In this document: positions 16,693 through 26,900 of the stretch, one piece after another | Layout of the letters: each line of letters opens with the position of its first letter | Position numbering within the stretch: position 1 is the stretch's first letter | Assembly (NCBI RefSeq): GCF_009664365.1 | Contig: NZ_CP044310.1 | Coordinates: 817,001-881,000, forward strand | Reading direction: 5' to 3' | Length of the DNA stretch: 64,000 nucleotides | From: Paenibacillus xylanilyticus | Lineage (GTDB): Bacteria > Bacillota > Bacilli > Paenibacillales > Paenibacillaceae | Program-made: the position numbers and the translations under genes | The notes under the pieces: generated by a model | What the model was told of the DNA's origin: nothing | Databases searched by the model: none | The model's input: only the letters and a program-made list of their open reading frames with translations

Positions 16693-17172
16693 CTTTTGTA
16701 AACCTGAATGTTATTGCATCAATCCCTGAATGAAAAAGTTGTATCTAATTTACCTTCTATAAGGAAGCAGGATGAAATTCAGTACAACTTTTAGTTTTGA
16801 TCAGAATTCTGGAGTAGATTTCCCAAGAGATTTTCATTGAAATCAGGAATTCAAATGTTGCCTAATACTTCAAGATGATTGAATTCCGTTGTCTTAAGAC
16901 AACAGCTAAGTGTTACTGTATTGTCCCTTGAGTAATTGATAAAAACAATGTCTCAATAAATGAATTGTTGATTTAAACACCAAAGGAGATTGCCATTCTT
17001 CAACTGGTAATTCATTTGTTAAACGTCCAAAGACAACATCGTCTGCACTCATCAAAATTTAGATAACTGATGCTTCAAGTGTTATTGAAACGCAGGTCAA
17101 TGCTTATGATAAAAGGTTCTACAGAACAAAGGATTCTCACTACGAGGAAAAGCAGAAAGGAGCCATTTAAGA

Positions 17173-17679
17173 ATGGTAGATGACAAAAAGAAAGACAACA
17201 CAGCTTCAGGTTTAGCAATTGAGGATGGCAACCATGTAGGAGGATATACAGTTTCGGAGAGCTTCGGAATCTTGATTCGACACTACAGAATGCGAGTGAA
17301 AAATCTCTCGCTAAAGCAACTGGAGGAAATGAGCCAAGTCTCAAGCTCTTATATTAATCGACTCGAACGAGGGGAAAAAACGTCGCCCACACTACCAGTC
17401 GTGTTTTCGCTTGCGGAGAGCCTCGATATCCCCTATTCCGTCTTAATGGCGACTATTTTCCAAAAGGCAGACGACAAAGGGCAAGCACCGCCTTCAATAT
17501 CAGATGTGCTGATCCAAAGTAACTTCGCCTTGAACGATCAAGAGCTTAGTAAAGAAGCACGTTCCATTCTAATAACGATTAACGAGTTCATCGTGGATTG
17601 TAAGTGGGATGCTGGGACTAAAGTGAAGGAATTGTACATGCTGTCTGAGATGTTGGACGAGTTTAAAGCGGTTGTATAA
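17173..17679 (+). CDS. XRE-family HTH transcription regulator, 168 residues
   Basis: Residues about 33-90 form a classic XRE helix-turn-helix (LSLKQLEEMSQVSSSYINRL, then ERGEKTSPTLPVVFSLAESL). The C-terminal 75 residues are helical and probably allow dimerisation. ATG 17173 has AAAGGAG ten bases upstream. It is the first gene inside the nested element and reads toward the BREX operon, so it may control it or the element. It is not a WYL-type BrxR. Confidence 0.85.
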   Translation: MVDDKKKDNTASGLAIEDGNHVGGYTVSESFGILIRHYRMRVKNLSLKQLEEMSQVSSSYINRLERGEKTSPTLPVVFSLAESLDIPYSVLMATIFQKADDKGQAPPSISDVLIQSNFALNDQELSKEARSILITINEFIVDCKWDAGTKVKELYMLSEMLDEFKAVV

Positions 17680-17736
17680 ATGGAAAAGCAGGGATGTGTT
17701 TTCGTTCCTTTTCTACTTTATGGAGTGTGATGATGA

Positions 17737-18687
17737 ATGAGTAAAAACGGATCCGAGAAAGAATTTATTCTGACTCTGTTTCTCTTAAAGTATCCCGAAT
17801 ACCTGGAGGATCTAATTGGATGGAAGTTAGGGTTTGCGGAAGCAGAGGTTCCAATAGGCAGACGTAAAGTGGATATGTATGCGGTAAATGTGTCTCGGAG
17901 ATTGCCAATATTCATTGAATCTCAGGTCAACCAATCGGATCAACGCCATTTAGAGAAAATACTTGAAATATTAGATGCAACTTCGGAGGGAACAATAATT
18001 TGGATTGCTTTAGGATTCGATGAGGGGCATCTTCGACGGGTTAAATCATACCTGAAGAGCCGTAAACACAAGTATATAAATTTTTGTGCCGTGTGTTTAC
18101 ATGAAGAAGCAATTGCGCGGGCAAGTGATCTTAACAAGCTGTACAAGCTTGACGTATGGGACAATTTAGATAATATTAGGGGTTCGGAATATCTTCCACT
18201 GAAACTATATGACTCTTATTCACAAGTTCCACCAACCCATACTGGACGAGTAGCTGTAACCAAAGATTATAATTTTGAGCGGGTTGAAGACATAAAGCAA
18301 TACATGCTCGAAAAGTTTAGAGAATACGTGCCTTACTTAACCAATGTGTGGAAAGCAAAGAAGCACAATAGTCAAGATTGTCAGCTCTCGTTTGGTGGTG
18401 GTCGCAATGGTGTTAATTTCAAAGTGAGTGCCCGAAACAAATTTAGACTGGCATCGATTTATCTGCATTTTGAGCAATCTCAAGCGGAGTTGTATTATTT
18501 ATTTGAGAGTAAGATACAGGAGCTTCAGAAAAATATACACCCTGTACTCATGGCGAAGGATCGAAAAATAGGATTAAGTTTTCATCCACAAGCTGAACTG
18601 GACGAAACAATTAGAAAGTTAGCCAATATCCTTGAGAAGATGTTAAAGGTAATGGGACCCGAATTGTATTTAGGAAAAAAGTGTTGA
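17737..18687 (+). CDS. DUF4268-like / PD-(D/E)XK-like protein, 316 residues
   Basis: The N-terminal 150 residues contain VDMYAV and then PIFIESQ, an Asp...Glu-X-Gln pattern as in variant PD-(D/E)XK folds. The tail contains a DUF4268-like alpha/beta region (FGGGRNGVNFKVSARNKF, then LYYLFESK). ATG 17737 follows GGAGTG. The gene lies between the regulator and the BREX genes in the same direction, but a terminator follows it, so it is probably a separate defence or accessory gene. The family call is by resemblance. Confidence 0.55.
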   Translation: MSKNGSEKEFILTLFLLKYPEYLEDLIGWKLGFAEAEVPIGRRKVDMYAVNVSRRLPIFIESQVNQSDQRHLEKILEILDATSEGTIIWIALGFDEGHLRRVKSYLKSRKHKYINFCAVCLHEEAIARASDLNKLYKLDVWDNLDNIRGSEYLPLKLYDSYSQVPPTHTGRVAVTKDYNFERVEDIKQYMLEKFREYVPYLTNVWKAKKHNSQDCQLSFGGGRNGVNFKVSARNKFRLASIYLHFEQSQAELYYLFESKIQELQKNIHPVLMAKDRKIGLSFHPQAELDETIRKLANILEKMLKVMGPELYLGKKC

Positions 18688-18693
18688 CCTCGA

Positions 18694-18720
18694 ACCGCTG
18701 AACAAGCGGTTTTTCTTTTT
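18694..18720 (+). terminator. Rho-independent terminator before the BREX operon
   Basis: ACCGCT and AGCGGT with a GAACA loop are followed by TTTTCTTTTT. A TATACT at 18732-18737 just after it is a possible -10 for the BREX transcript. Confidence 0.75.
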
Positions 18721-18797
18721 GGAGTGATCCTGTATACTAAAAAAGTAAGAGTAGAGTAATAATGAAGTATAAGCATTTTTTGTGCGAGGTGGTTAAT

Positions 18798-19076
18798 TTG
18801 GAACTGAAACTTTTTTATAAAACCCAAAGGGAACTCGCTACGGCATTAAACGAGATCGTTGATGCTTATTGGGATAATACCGTAAGCGAAGATTCGCTAA
18901 TGCAGAGTGTGTCGAATATGTACATAAACAACCCGAACAAGATTTTAAAGCAAGAACAGTTTACAACGATACTTAAACAACAATGCGGGAAGCGACGACT
19001 GGAGGTTGTCGAACGGGTACTATCAATGACTGGAATGATGAAGGATCAAAATACTATTGTAAAAGCAGGGAGTTGA
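18798..19076 (+). CDS. TIGR04540-like small protein at the head of the BREX operon, 92 residues
   Basis: The TTG start at 18798 is preferred because GAGGTGG lies just before it; an ATG at 18762 is in frame without a site. The start KLFYKTQRELATALNEIV and the overall length resemble the TIGR04540 family. It ends three bases before brxA, so it is in the same transcript. Its function is unknown; a regulatory or structural role with BREX is a guess from position. Confidence 0.55.
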   Translation: MELKLFYKTQRELATALNEIVDAYWDNTVSEDSLMQSVSNMYINNPNKILKQEQFTTILKQQCGKRRLEVVERVLSMTGMMKDQNTIVKAGS

Positions 19077-19079
19077 GTT

Positions 19080-19679
19080 ATGTCTACAGAATTAGAATAT
19101 AGTGCTACATTAACAGGGGCTTCATTCCTATTTTTCGAGTTCAAGCAGGTCGTGAGCCTTAAAGTACAGGGCTTAAATGAGCAAGAGATAAGGGAGAAGG
19201 TACTATCAGAGAACTTATTTCAGTATCAGGTCAGTGCAAGCCTTAAAAGAAGCATACCGTCGGTAATACGGAGGACAAGCATTCTCGATAATACATTATG
19301 TCAGTTGGTGCTGGAGCATTCGCTGGAGTCGGGAAAGATTATCAACCTTTATGCCATAATGAAAACAGACAGGCTCTTTTATGAATTCATGAATGAGGTC
19401 ATTCGTGAGAAGCTTGAATCGAATATTTATTTCTTGGAGAAGAAGGATCTTAATCTTTATTTTAACTCTAAAGCGGAGCAAGACGAAGGTATTGCTGGAT
19501 GGACGGAACAAACCGTTACGAAGCTAAAGAATGTCATACAACGAATCTTACTTGAGTCAGGTGTGTTGAAGGACAAGAAGACAGGCGAGTTAAACAGGAT
19601 TATGATGGACGAACAGTTGAAACAACATTTGATCCAAATCGGAGACATTGCTTATATTCGAGCAATGGGTGAGGTATAG
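19080..19679 (+). CDS. brxA: BREX protein BrxA (DUF1819), 199 residues
   Basis: Length, sequence style (YSATLTGASFLFFEFKQV at the start, then SLKRSIPSVIRRT) and position as first core gene of a brxA-brxB-brxC-pglX-pglZ-brxL cluster identify BrxA, a small helical DNA-binding component of type 1 BREX. GGGAG lies upstream of ATG 19080. It is followed by brxB after three bases, so the genes are co-translated. Confidence 0.93.
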   Translation: MSTELEYSATLTGASFLFFEFKQVVSLKVQGLNEQEIREKVLSENLFQYQVSASLKRSIPSVIRRTSILDNTLCQLVLEHSLESGKIINLYAIMKTDRLFYEFMNEVIREKLESNIYFLEKKDLNLYFNSKAEQDEGIAGWTEQTVTKLKNVIQRILLESGVLKDKKTGELNRIMMDEQLKQHLIQIGDIAYIRAMGEV

Positions 19680-19682
19680 CGT

Positions 19683-20249
19683 ATGGCGAATATAAAAAGT
19701 AGGCTTGATAAAATAATACCGAAGATCAGAGAAGAGAAGTTCATTGAGGGCAGAGGCTTGGGGAACGAAATTAGCTTCTATGTCTTTGATTATGAGGCTG
19801 AGAACGAACTGTTGGTTCGGGATTATATCCAACATATATTGAGGGAGTTCGGTCATGAGGGTTCTGGACGCAGACTCATTGAGTTTGATTTATATAAGAT
19901 GCTCATTGAGATCGCCAAGGAAAAAAGAATCTTTGATCGGATTCCTCAAATGGAAGAGAAGCAGGGGAAGGGTGCTTTGTTTAAAGCGATGGCTAACTTT
20001 GCAAAACCTGAAGTGTTTCTTCAAAAGATAAAGGAACAATTGGCCGATAATAATGTTGTGCTCATTACTGGTGTTGGAAAGGTGTATCCATTCGTACGTT
20101 CCCACAATATTCTTAACAATCTTCAAGAGGTGCTGGATAAAACTCCTGTCATTATGTTTTTCCCAGGGAAATACGATGGATTATCATTACGCTTATTTGA
20201 TCGCTTCAAAGATGATAACTATTATAGAGCATTTCGTTTAGTGGATTAA
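19683..20249 (+). CDS. brxB: BREX protein BrxB (DUF1788), 188 residues
   Basis: The 188-residue protein has the DUF1788 pattern, including VVLITGVGKVYPFVRSH and PVIMFFPGKYDG. It is essential in studied type 1 BREX systems, with an unknown biochemical role. It starts three bases after brxA and is followed by brxC after 18 bases with GAGGGGGAAG. Confidence 0.93.
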   Translation: MANIKSRLDKIIPKIREEKFIEGRGLGNEISFYVFDYEAENELLVRDYIQHILREFGHEGSGRRLIEFDLYKMLIEIAKEKRIFDRIPQMEEKQGKGALFKAMANFAKPEVFLQKIKEQLADNNVVLITGVGKVYPFVRSHNILNNLQEVLDKTPVIMFFPGKYDGLSLRLFDRFKDDNYYRAFRLVD

Positions 20250-20267
20250 TTTCGAGGGGGAAGACTT

Positions 20268-23200
20268 GTGCAAATTAAAGACATGTTTGTAAAAGACATC
20301 GAACGTAGCATTAAAGGCGTAATCAAGGTCGCTCAGACGGATGAGAATAACATTTACCAAGAACTCGATGAGTATGTCGTGACACGAGAACTCAATAAGC
20401 ACTTATCCAAATTTTATGAAAATTATCAGCAAGGCATCGATGGAAATACTGATAAAATGGGCGTTTGGATTTCGGGCTTCTTCGGTTCGGGTAAATCTCA
20501 TTTTTTGAAAATTCTTGCTTACTTACTTGAGAACAAGAAGGCGAAAGATAAACGTGCAGTCGATTTCTTTATTGATAAAATTCAAGATCCAATTGTTCTC
20601 GCTAATATGAAAAGAACGGCTAATGTAGAAACTGAGGTCATCCTTTTTAACATCGATTCTAAAAGCTCTTTGGATAACAAGTCGAAAGAGGATGCGATCC
20701 TTCGGGTATTCACTAAAGTGTTCTACGAACACCAAGGGTTCTACGGTGATATTCCTGGTGTTGCAGAGATGGAAAAGTATCTGACCAAAGAAGGCGTATA
20801 TGAAGACTTTAAGAGGGAGTTTAAAGCGGCGGCAGGCGAGGAATGGGTAGATCGTCGTAATACCTTCTATTTTGATGCTGATTATGTGATTGGAGCATTG
20901 ACTAAGGTTACTACTATGTCCGAAGATACTGCTCGTAACTGGTTCGAGAATGGTGTAAACAACTTTGAGATCAGCATTGAGAAGTTCTCGAAGGACGTAA
21001 AAGAGTACATTGCTCAGAAAGGGAGCAACTTCCACCTCATTTTCCTGGTCGATGAGATTGGTCAATACATAGGTGACAGTAGACAACTGATGCTTAACTT
21101 GCAAACGCTGGCGGAGGATCTCGGAACACATTGCTCAGGCAAAGTATGGATTATGGTCACTTCACAGGAAAGTATTGATAGTATTGTGAAGGTGAAAGGT
21201 GATGACTTCTCTCGTATTCAAGGACGCTTCGATACCAGACTATCGCTTTCATCGATATCGGTTGATGAGGTTATCAAAAAGCGGATTCTTGAAAAGAAGG
21301 AGCATGTTGCCGATAAGTTGAAGCTTCTTTCTCATGAAAAGAGTGCTTCTCTTAAAAACCTGATTAGCTTTAAGGAAAGCACAGCGGATTTACGAGGCTT
21401 TGAAAATGATCTGGAGTTTGTGGATGTCTATCCGTTCCTTCCTTATCAATTCAAATTGCTTCAAAACGTTTTTGAACAAGTGCGTAAGCATGGCAGTTCA
21501 GGCAAGCACTTGTCCGAGGGTGAACGTTCAATGCTTTCGGCATTTAAAGAAGCTGGACTTCGTTATAAGGATCAGGAAGAAGGCGCACTCATCCCGTTTT
21601 ATGCATTCTACGATACCATTAAGGAGTTCCTAAACCCTACAATCGCAAGGGTTATTGAAGGTGCATATGAGAACCCTGCCCTACGTGACGATGAGTTTAA
21701 CATGGATCTGCTGAAAGTGCTGTTCATGATTAAATACATCAAAGAACTTCCAGCGAATATCGACAATATTGCTACACTTATGGTCACACAGATTGATGAA
21801 GATAAGTTGGCTTTGAAGGAAAAAATTAAGGTTGCTCTTCGCAAGCTGATTTCGCAGACACTCATTCAAAAGAACGGTGAATTCTATTTGTTCTTGACGG
21901 ATGACGAGCAGGATATTAACCGTGAGATCAAAGCAATGAAGATTGAAGAAGATGTCCTCAAACGTGAACTTGCGAATTACATCTATCAAGACTTGTATGA
22001 TGACAAGAGATACCGCTATTCGGCTCAGTATCAATTCCCGTACAATCAGAAGATGGACGAGAAGAACATCGGTAATCAAACATCGAGTATCGGAATCAAT
22101 ATTCTCTCGCCGCTGTCTGATCATTACGCAAAATCTGAACAAGAACTAATGCTTATGTCGTCTGGTACAGGCGAGATGATTCTGAAATTGGGTGCGAATG
22201 AGGCTTATGTTGAGGAGATGGAAGAGGTCCTAAAAATTGAGGAGTATCGGAAGAAGAAAAATCCGACTCAGCTTCCAGAGAGTATTCAGAACATCCTGAA
22301 CAATAAACAAGCTGAAGCAAGAGATCGTAAGCGTCGTGTACGGGATATGCTGGAAGAGGCTATCAGGGGCGGTACGTTTTACATCAATGGCAGTAAAGCG
22401 GAGTTTAAGGGTTCGACAATTAAAGAGCGGATTAACGCTGGATTCCTTTTCTTAGTGGAAAATGTGTATACGAAGTTGGGATATGTAAAGAATTTTATGG
22501 AGTCGGAAAGGGATCTTCTCACGATTCTGCGGAGAAATACTGAACAATTGACTATTGATGGATCTTTAAATGCCAATGAACTTGCTATAAAAGAAGTTAT
22601 GGACTTCATCAGCTTGCAGGATAGTATTCAAAAGCAAATACGTGTAAAAACACTGTTGGATCGCTACAAGGAAAAGCCTTATGGCTGGAAGGATCTCGAT
22701 ATAGCGGGTTTGATTGCGGAGTTAATGAAACAACAGCGGATTCGCTTGCGATTAAATTCAGAATACATGGAACCTGAAGATGGTAATATTCTAAATGCTT
22801 TGACCAAGGCGAGTGAGATCGATAAAGTAATTATCGTAAAGCGGCATTTCGTTGATGAGTCGTTATTGAGAGTTGCGAAAAACATTTGTAAGCAAGTGTT
22901 TAACAAAACGGATGTTGCTGATGACGAGGATGGTCTGATTAAGGATATTCGTCATCTTATTGATCAGCAAGTGATTGAGATCAAAGCACTCAAGAGCCGT
23001 TATGAAGGAAGAAAATATCCTGGTGCCAGTCTCCTCGACAAAGGACTTGAATACTTCGGTGATTTTACCAAAGGATTAGACAATGTATCGTTTTTCACCA
23101 AGCTTCGTGACCTGGAGGATAACCTCCTGGATTGGGAAGAAGACGTTACCTATGTGAAGAGTTTCTTTGCTTCTCAAAAGGATATTTTCGACAAAGGGCT

Positions 23201-23834
23201 TCGAGCGATTGATAAGTATAAAGAAAATGATGTTTACTTATCGGGCAACGAGATCAAAGGTTATGCTGACAAGTTGCAAGGGATCTTAACGGAAGTACAA
23301 CCTTATCGCAAGATCAAGGATATTCCTGAGTTAGTAAATAAAATTGAAGAGCAGATTCAGGGAGTGCTTGAAGAAAAGAAAGTAGCGGCGAAAAATGTTA
23401 TTCAAGTGGATATTAATTATCTAACGTTACGAGCGAATGAGGATGGGGTATCCGAGGATACAAAACAACGAGTTAAAGCCTATTACGAGAACCTGTTGAG
23501 TAGTATGATTGATCTTACCGATATCTTTAAGGTGGATGCAACAATAACACAAAGCTCAGCTTTCAAAGACAAACAAGAACTTATTATTAATCAAGAAATT
23601 CTTGAGTTTGAAGAGAAGCAACAAATGGAGCCTCCAGTTATAGGAAGTGGTAGAGAAGATAAACCTCCAGTCATAGTAAAGCATGTTTCTCAGAGGGAAC
23701 GAGTGAAAGTGAATGACCTGCTTGCTACAAAGACTTTACGTACGGAAGCGGATGTGGATATGTTGCTGGACACATTGTCGGTAAAGCTGAAACAGATTAT
23801 AAAGAGCAATAAACAAATCGAGTTTATTAATTAG
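20268..23834 (+). CDS. brxC: BREX P-loop ATPase BrxC, 1188 residues
   Basis: Walker A GFFGSGKS lies at residues 70-77 and a Walker B-like HLIFLVDEIG near 265. The length of about 1200 residues is normal for BrxC/PglY. It is a large ATPase needed for BREX phage defence and methylation. The start is GTG 20268 with GAGGGGGAAG. The frame is intact with no internal stop. Downstream a 27-base hairpin precedes pglX. Confidence 0.95.
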   Translation: MQIKDMFVKDIERSIKGVIKVAQTDENNIYQELDEYVVTRELNKHLSKFYENYQQGIDGNTDKMGVWISGFFGSGKSHFLKILAYLLENKKAKDKRAVDFFIDKIQDPIVLANMKRTANVETEVILFNIDSKSSLDNKSKEDAILRVFTKVFYEHQGFYGDIPGVAEMEKYLTKEGVYEDFKREFKAAAGEEWVDRRNTFYFDADYVIGALTKVTTMSEDTARNWFENGVNNFEISIEKFSKDVKEYIAQKGSNFHLIFLVDEIGQYIGDSRQLMLNLQTLAEDLGTHCSGKVWIMVTSQESIDSIVKVKGDDFSRIQGRFDTRLSLSSISVDEVIKKRILEKKEHVADKLKLLSHEKSASLKNLISFKESTADLRGFENDLEFVDVYPFLPYQFKLLQNVFEQVRKHGSSGKHLSEGERSMLSAFKEAGLRYKDQEEGALIPFYAFYDTIKEFLNPTIARVIEGAYENPALRDDEFNMDLLKVLFMIKYIKELPANIDNIATLMVTQIDEDKLALKEKIKVALRKLISQTLIQKNGEFYLFLTDDEQDINREIKAMKIEEDVLKRELANYIYQDLYDDKRYRYSAQYQFPYNQKMDEKNIGNQTSSIGINILSPLSDHYAKSEQELMLMSSGTGEMILKLGANEAYVEEMEEVLKIEEYRKKKNPTQLPESIQNILNNKQAEARDRKRRVRDMLEEAIRGGTFYINGSKAEFKGSTIKERINAGFLFLVENVYTKLGYVKNFMESERDLLTILRRNTEQLTIDGSLNANELAIKEVMDFISLQDSIQKQIRVKTLLDRYKEKPYGWKDLDIAGLIAELMKQQRIRLRLNSEYMEPEDGNILNALTKASEIDKVIIVKRHFVDESLLRVAKNICKQVFNKTDVADDEDGLIKDIRHLIDQQVIEIKALKSRYEGRKYPGASLLDKGLEYFGDFTKGLDNVSFFTKLRDLEDNLLDWEEDVTYVKSFFASQKDIFDKGLRAIDKYKENDVYLSGNEIKGYADKLQGILTEVQPYRKIKDIPELVNKIEEQIQGVLEEKKVAAKNVIQVDINYLTLRANEDGVSEDTKQRVKAYYENLLSSMIDLTDIFKVDATITQSSAFKDKQELIINQEILEFEEKQQMEPPVIGSGREDKPPVIVKHVSQRERVKVNDLLATKTLRTEADVDMLLDTLSVKLKQIIKSNKQIEFIN

Positions 23835-23839
23835 TAGAG

Positions 23840-23866
23840 TGTGCCGTGGTCTAAGGTCACGGCATT
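23840..23866 (+). other. Intergenic hairpin between brxC and pglX
   Basis: GTGCCGTG and CACGGCAT form a short strong stem without a T run. It could protect or process the mRNA between the two genes rather than end it. Confidence 0.45.
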
Positions 23867-23911
23867 CTCGCTATCTAAACACATTCCAATATGGGTTGGT
23901 GGACAGCAGAT

Positions 23912-26900
23912 ATGAATAAGACAGCACTAAAAAACTTTGCGACTAATGCACGAAAAGAATTGATTGAGAAAGTAAAAGCTAAGGCTTTTAGAATAGGGAT
24001 TACTGAAGAAATCATAAAGAAAGCTCAATTCGAGAGTTCGGATGTTATATATATTGATGGAAAACAACTTTTAGCAACAGAGAAAAAACAACGGGAGAAA
24101 CTTATTTCACGTATAAAGGAGATCGGGTATAAGCAAGTAGTCGAAGAAGTAGCATATACCTGGTTTAACCGTTTTACAGCATTACGTTTTATGGAGGTTA
24201 ACAATTACCTTCCTTCCAAGGTAAAAGTGTTATCCTCCAGCAATCCTGAGAGTTCTGAACCTGATATTATCAAAGAAGCGTTAACGGTTGACTTAGATAT
24301 TGATAAAGAGCTGGTTTATGAACTGAAGCTAAATAATAAGACAGAGGAATTATTTAAGTATTTGGTTATCAAGCAATGTAATAGTTTGAATACCACTCTT
24401 CCTTTCATGTTTGAGACAATCGATGATTATAAGGAAATTCTATTTCCTGATGGGGTGCTGGCGAAGGATTCATTTCTTCGTGAAATGACTAATGTGTCAT
24501 CTATTCCAGAATCAGATTGGGAACAAGTTGAGGTTATTGGCTGGCTTTATCAATTTTATATTTCTGATGAAAAAGATAGGGTTTTTAAAGAAAAGGCGAA
24601 GTTTAAAGCTGAAGAAATTCCATATGCAACACAACTCTTTACACCTGATTGGATTGTCCGATATATGGTGCAAAATTCTCTTGGGCGTTACTGGATTGAA
24701 GCACATTCTGAACACAAGGATTTAAAAGAAAATTGGGAGTTCTATCTTGAAGAAAAAAATCAAGAATCTGATTTGGAGAAAAAGTTATCTCCATTTATTA
24801 ACAAAGAATTGAACGTTGAGGACATAAAATGTTTCGATCCTGCAATGGGAAGCGGTCATATTCTTGTTTATATGTTTGATGTGCTTTATGAAATTTATTG
24901 TAAATGCGGGTATGTAGAACGTGAAATACCAAAACTTATAATTGAAAACAACTTATTTGGACTTGATATTGACGATCGTGCTTATCAACTTGCTTGTTTT
25001 TCAGTTGTTATGAAAGCTATGGAATATAACAAACGTTTCTTTAGAAGTATTGAAAAAGAAGGATTGCGGCTGAATTTGGCTTCTATCCAAGAATCAAATA
25101 GTCTTACAAAAGAAGAAATTACGTTTATAGCTGGGGAGAATATCGGAAACAAGTTTGATCAAACAAAAGAGTTCATTGAACTGTTTAAAGAAGCAAAGAC
25201 AATTGGTTCTCTAATTAAAGTAAGTGTTTACCCACGTGAACTATTAGAAAGTAGATTGAAAATTATCAAGGAACAACCAGTTGATGATTTGTTTATGATG
25301 GCAACAAGAGAGAAATCCATAGAACTTCTATCACAATTAATAAAACAAGCTAATATCATGTTCAATCATTACGATGTTCTCATCACCAATCCACCCTATA
25401 TGAGTTCAAAAAATATGAATGCTGTCTTATCAACTTTTTTAGGTAAGCATTACCCCGAATCAAAAGCGGATTTGTTTGCATCCTTTATGGAAATTGACCA
25501 TTATTTGAAAGATTATAGTTTTTATGCAAGTATTAATCAGCATTCATGGATGTTCTTGTCAAGTTTTGAAAAATTAAGAAGAAAGGTGATTTTAAATAAG
25601 TCAATCGATACTATGTTGCACTTAGGTCCAAGAGCATTTGAGGAAATAGGTGGAGAAGTAGTTCAATCCACAGCCTTTGTACTCCGAAATGTTGCTGTAG
25701 AACAAAATAAGGGGATTTATGTTCGCTTGACTGATGAAAAGACAGCAAAAGAAAAAAGAGAAAAAACATTAGAGATTTCTCAAAATTCGGCAGTATCCTA
25801 TCGATATTTATTCGATCAAAAGGACTTTGAAAAGATCCCAGGGTGTCCAATTGCTTATTGGGCCTCTAAATCTATTCAAAACATGTTTTTTGAAAATTCA
25901 TCTTTATCTGAAATTGCCGAACCGAGACTTGGGATGGCAACTGCAGACAATAATAGATTTTTGAGGTATTGGTACGAGGTTGATATAAATACAATAAAAT
26001 TTTCTGCTGTTAGTAGAGAGGAAGCGAAGTATAGTAACTGTAGATGGTTTCCTTACAATAAGGGTGGGGAGTTCAGAAAGTGGTATGGTAATAATGAATA
26101 TGTTGTAGATTGGGAGGCTGATGGCAAAAGGATTAGAAATTTTGTTGATGAAAAAGGAAAAGTTAGGTCACATAATTTTAACTTGGAGTATATATTTAAT
26201 CCTTCTATTACATGGTCTGCACTTAGTTCAGGTTCATTTAGTTCAAGGTATTCTCCTCAAGGATACTTATTTGATAATGCAGGATCTTCTTTATTTTGCA
26301 ATGACATAAATTCTTTATATATTATTCTGGGGTTTCTTTCAACCAAGATTATCGACCGATTGTTTCCTTTGATTAATCCAACACTTAATTATCAACCAGG
26401 AACAATTGGTACTATTCCTATGAAAATGTCATTAAACGAAAATGAAATTAACAGTATCACCACTATTGTAAAAGAAAATATTGAAATTGCGAAAAGAGAG
26501 TGGGATTCCTTTGAGATATCTTGGGGATTTTTACGTCATCCGTTATTAAAAGAAAACAACAATATAACAAACATAAAGTCGGCATTCTTAATGTGGAATA
26601 AATACAACGATACTCAGTATGACAAGCTAAAAAATAACGAGGTAGAGTTGAACAAACTTTTCATTAATATTTATAACTTGCAGAATGAGTTGCGTCCTTT
26701 AATCGATGATAAAGATTTATCATTTAGAAAAGCAAATATAGAGAGAGAAATTAAGAGTTTTATCTCTTATGCTGTTGGATGTATGTTTGGAAGATATTCA
26801 CTTGATGAATTAGGTATTGTCTATGCAGGGGGGAAGTTTGAACCCGAAGTGTACCAAACATTCAAACCAGATAGTGATGGTGTAATCCCTATTTTATCAG

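Noticed and set aside
17173-17679. BrxR, the WYL-type regulator of BREX
   Set aside because: The protein is a short XRE-type HTH without a WYL domain, so the name is not justified.
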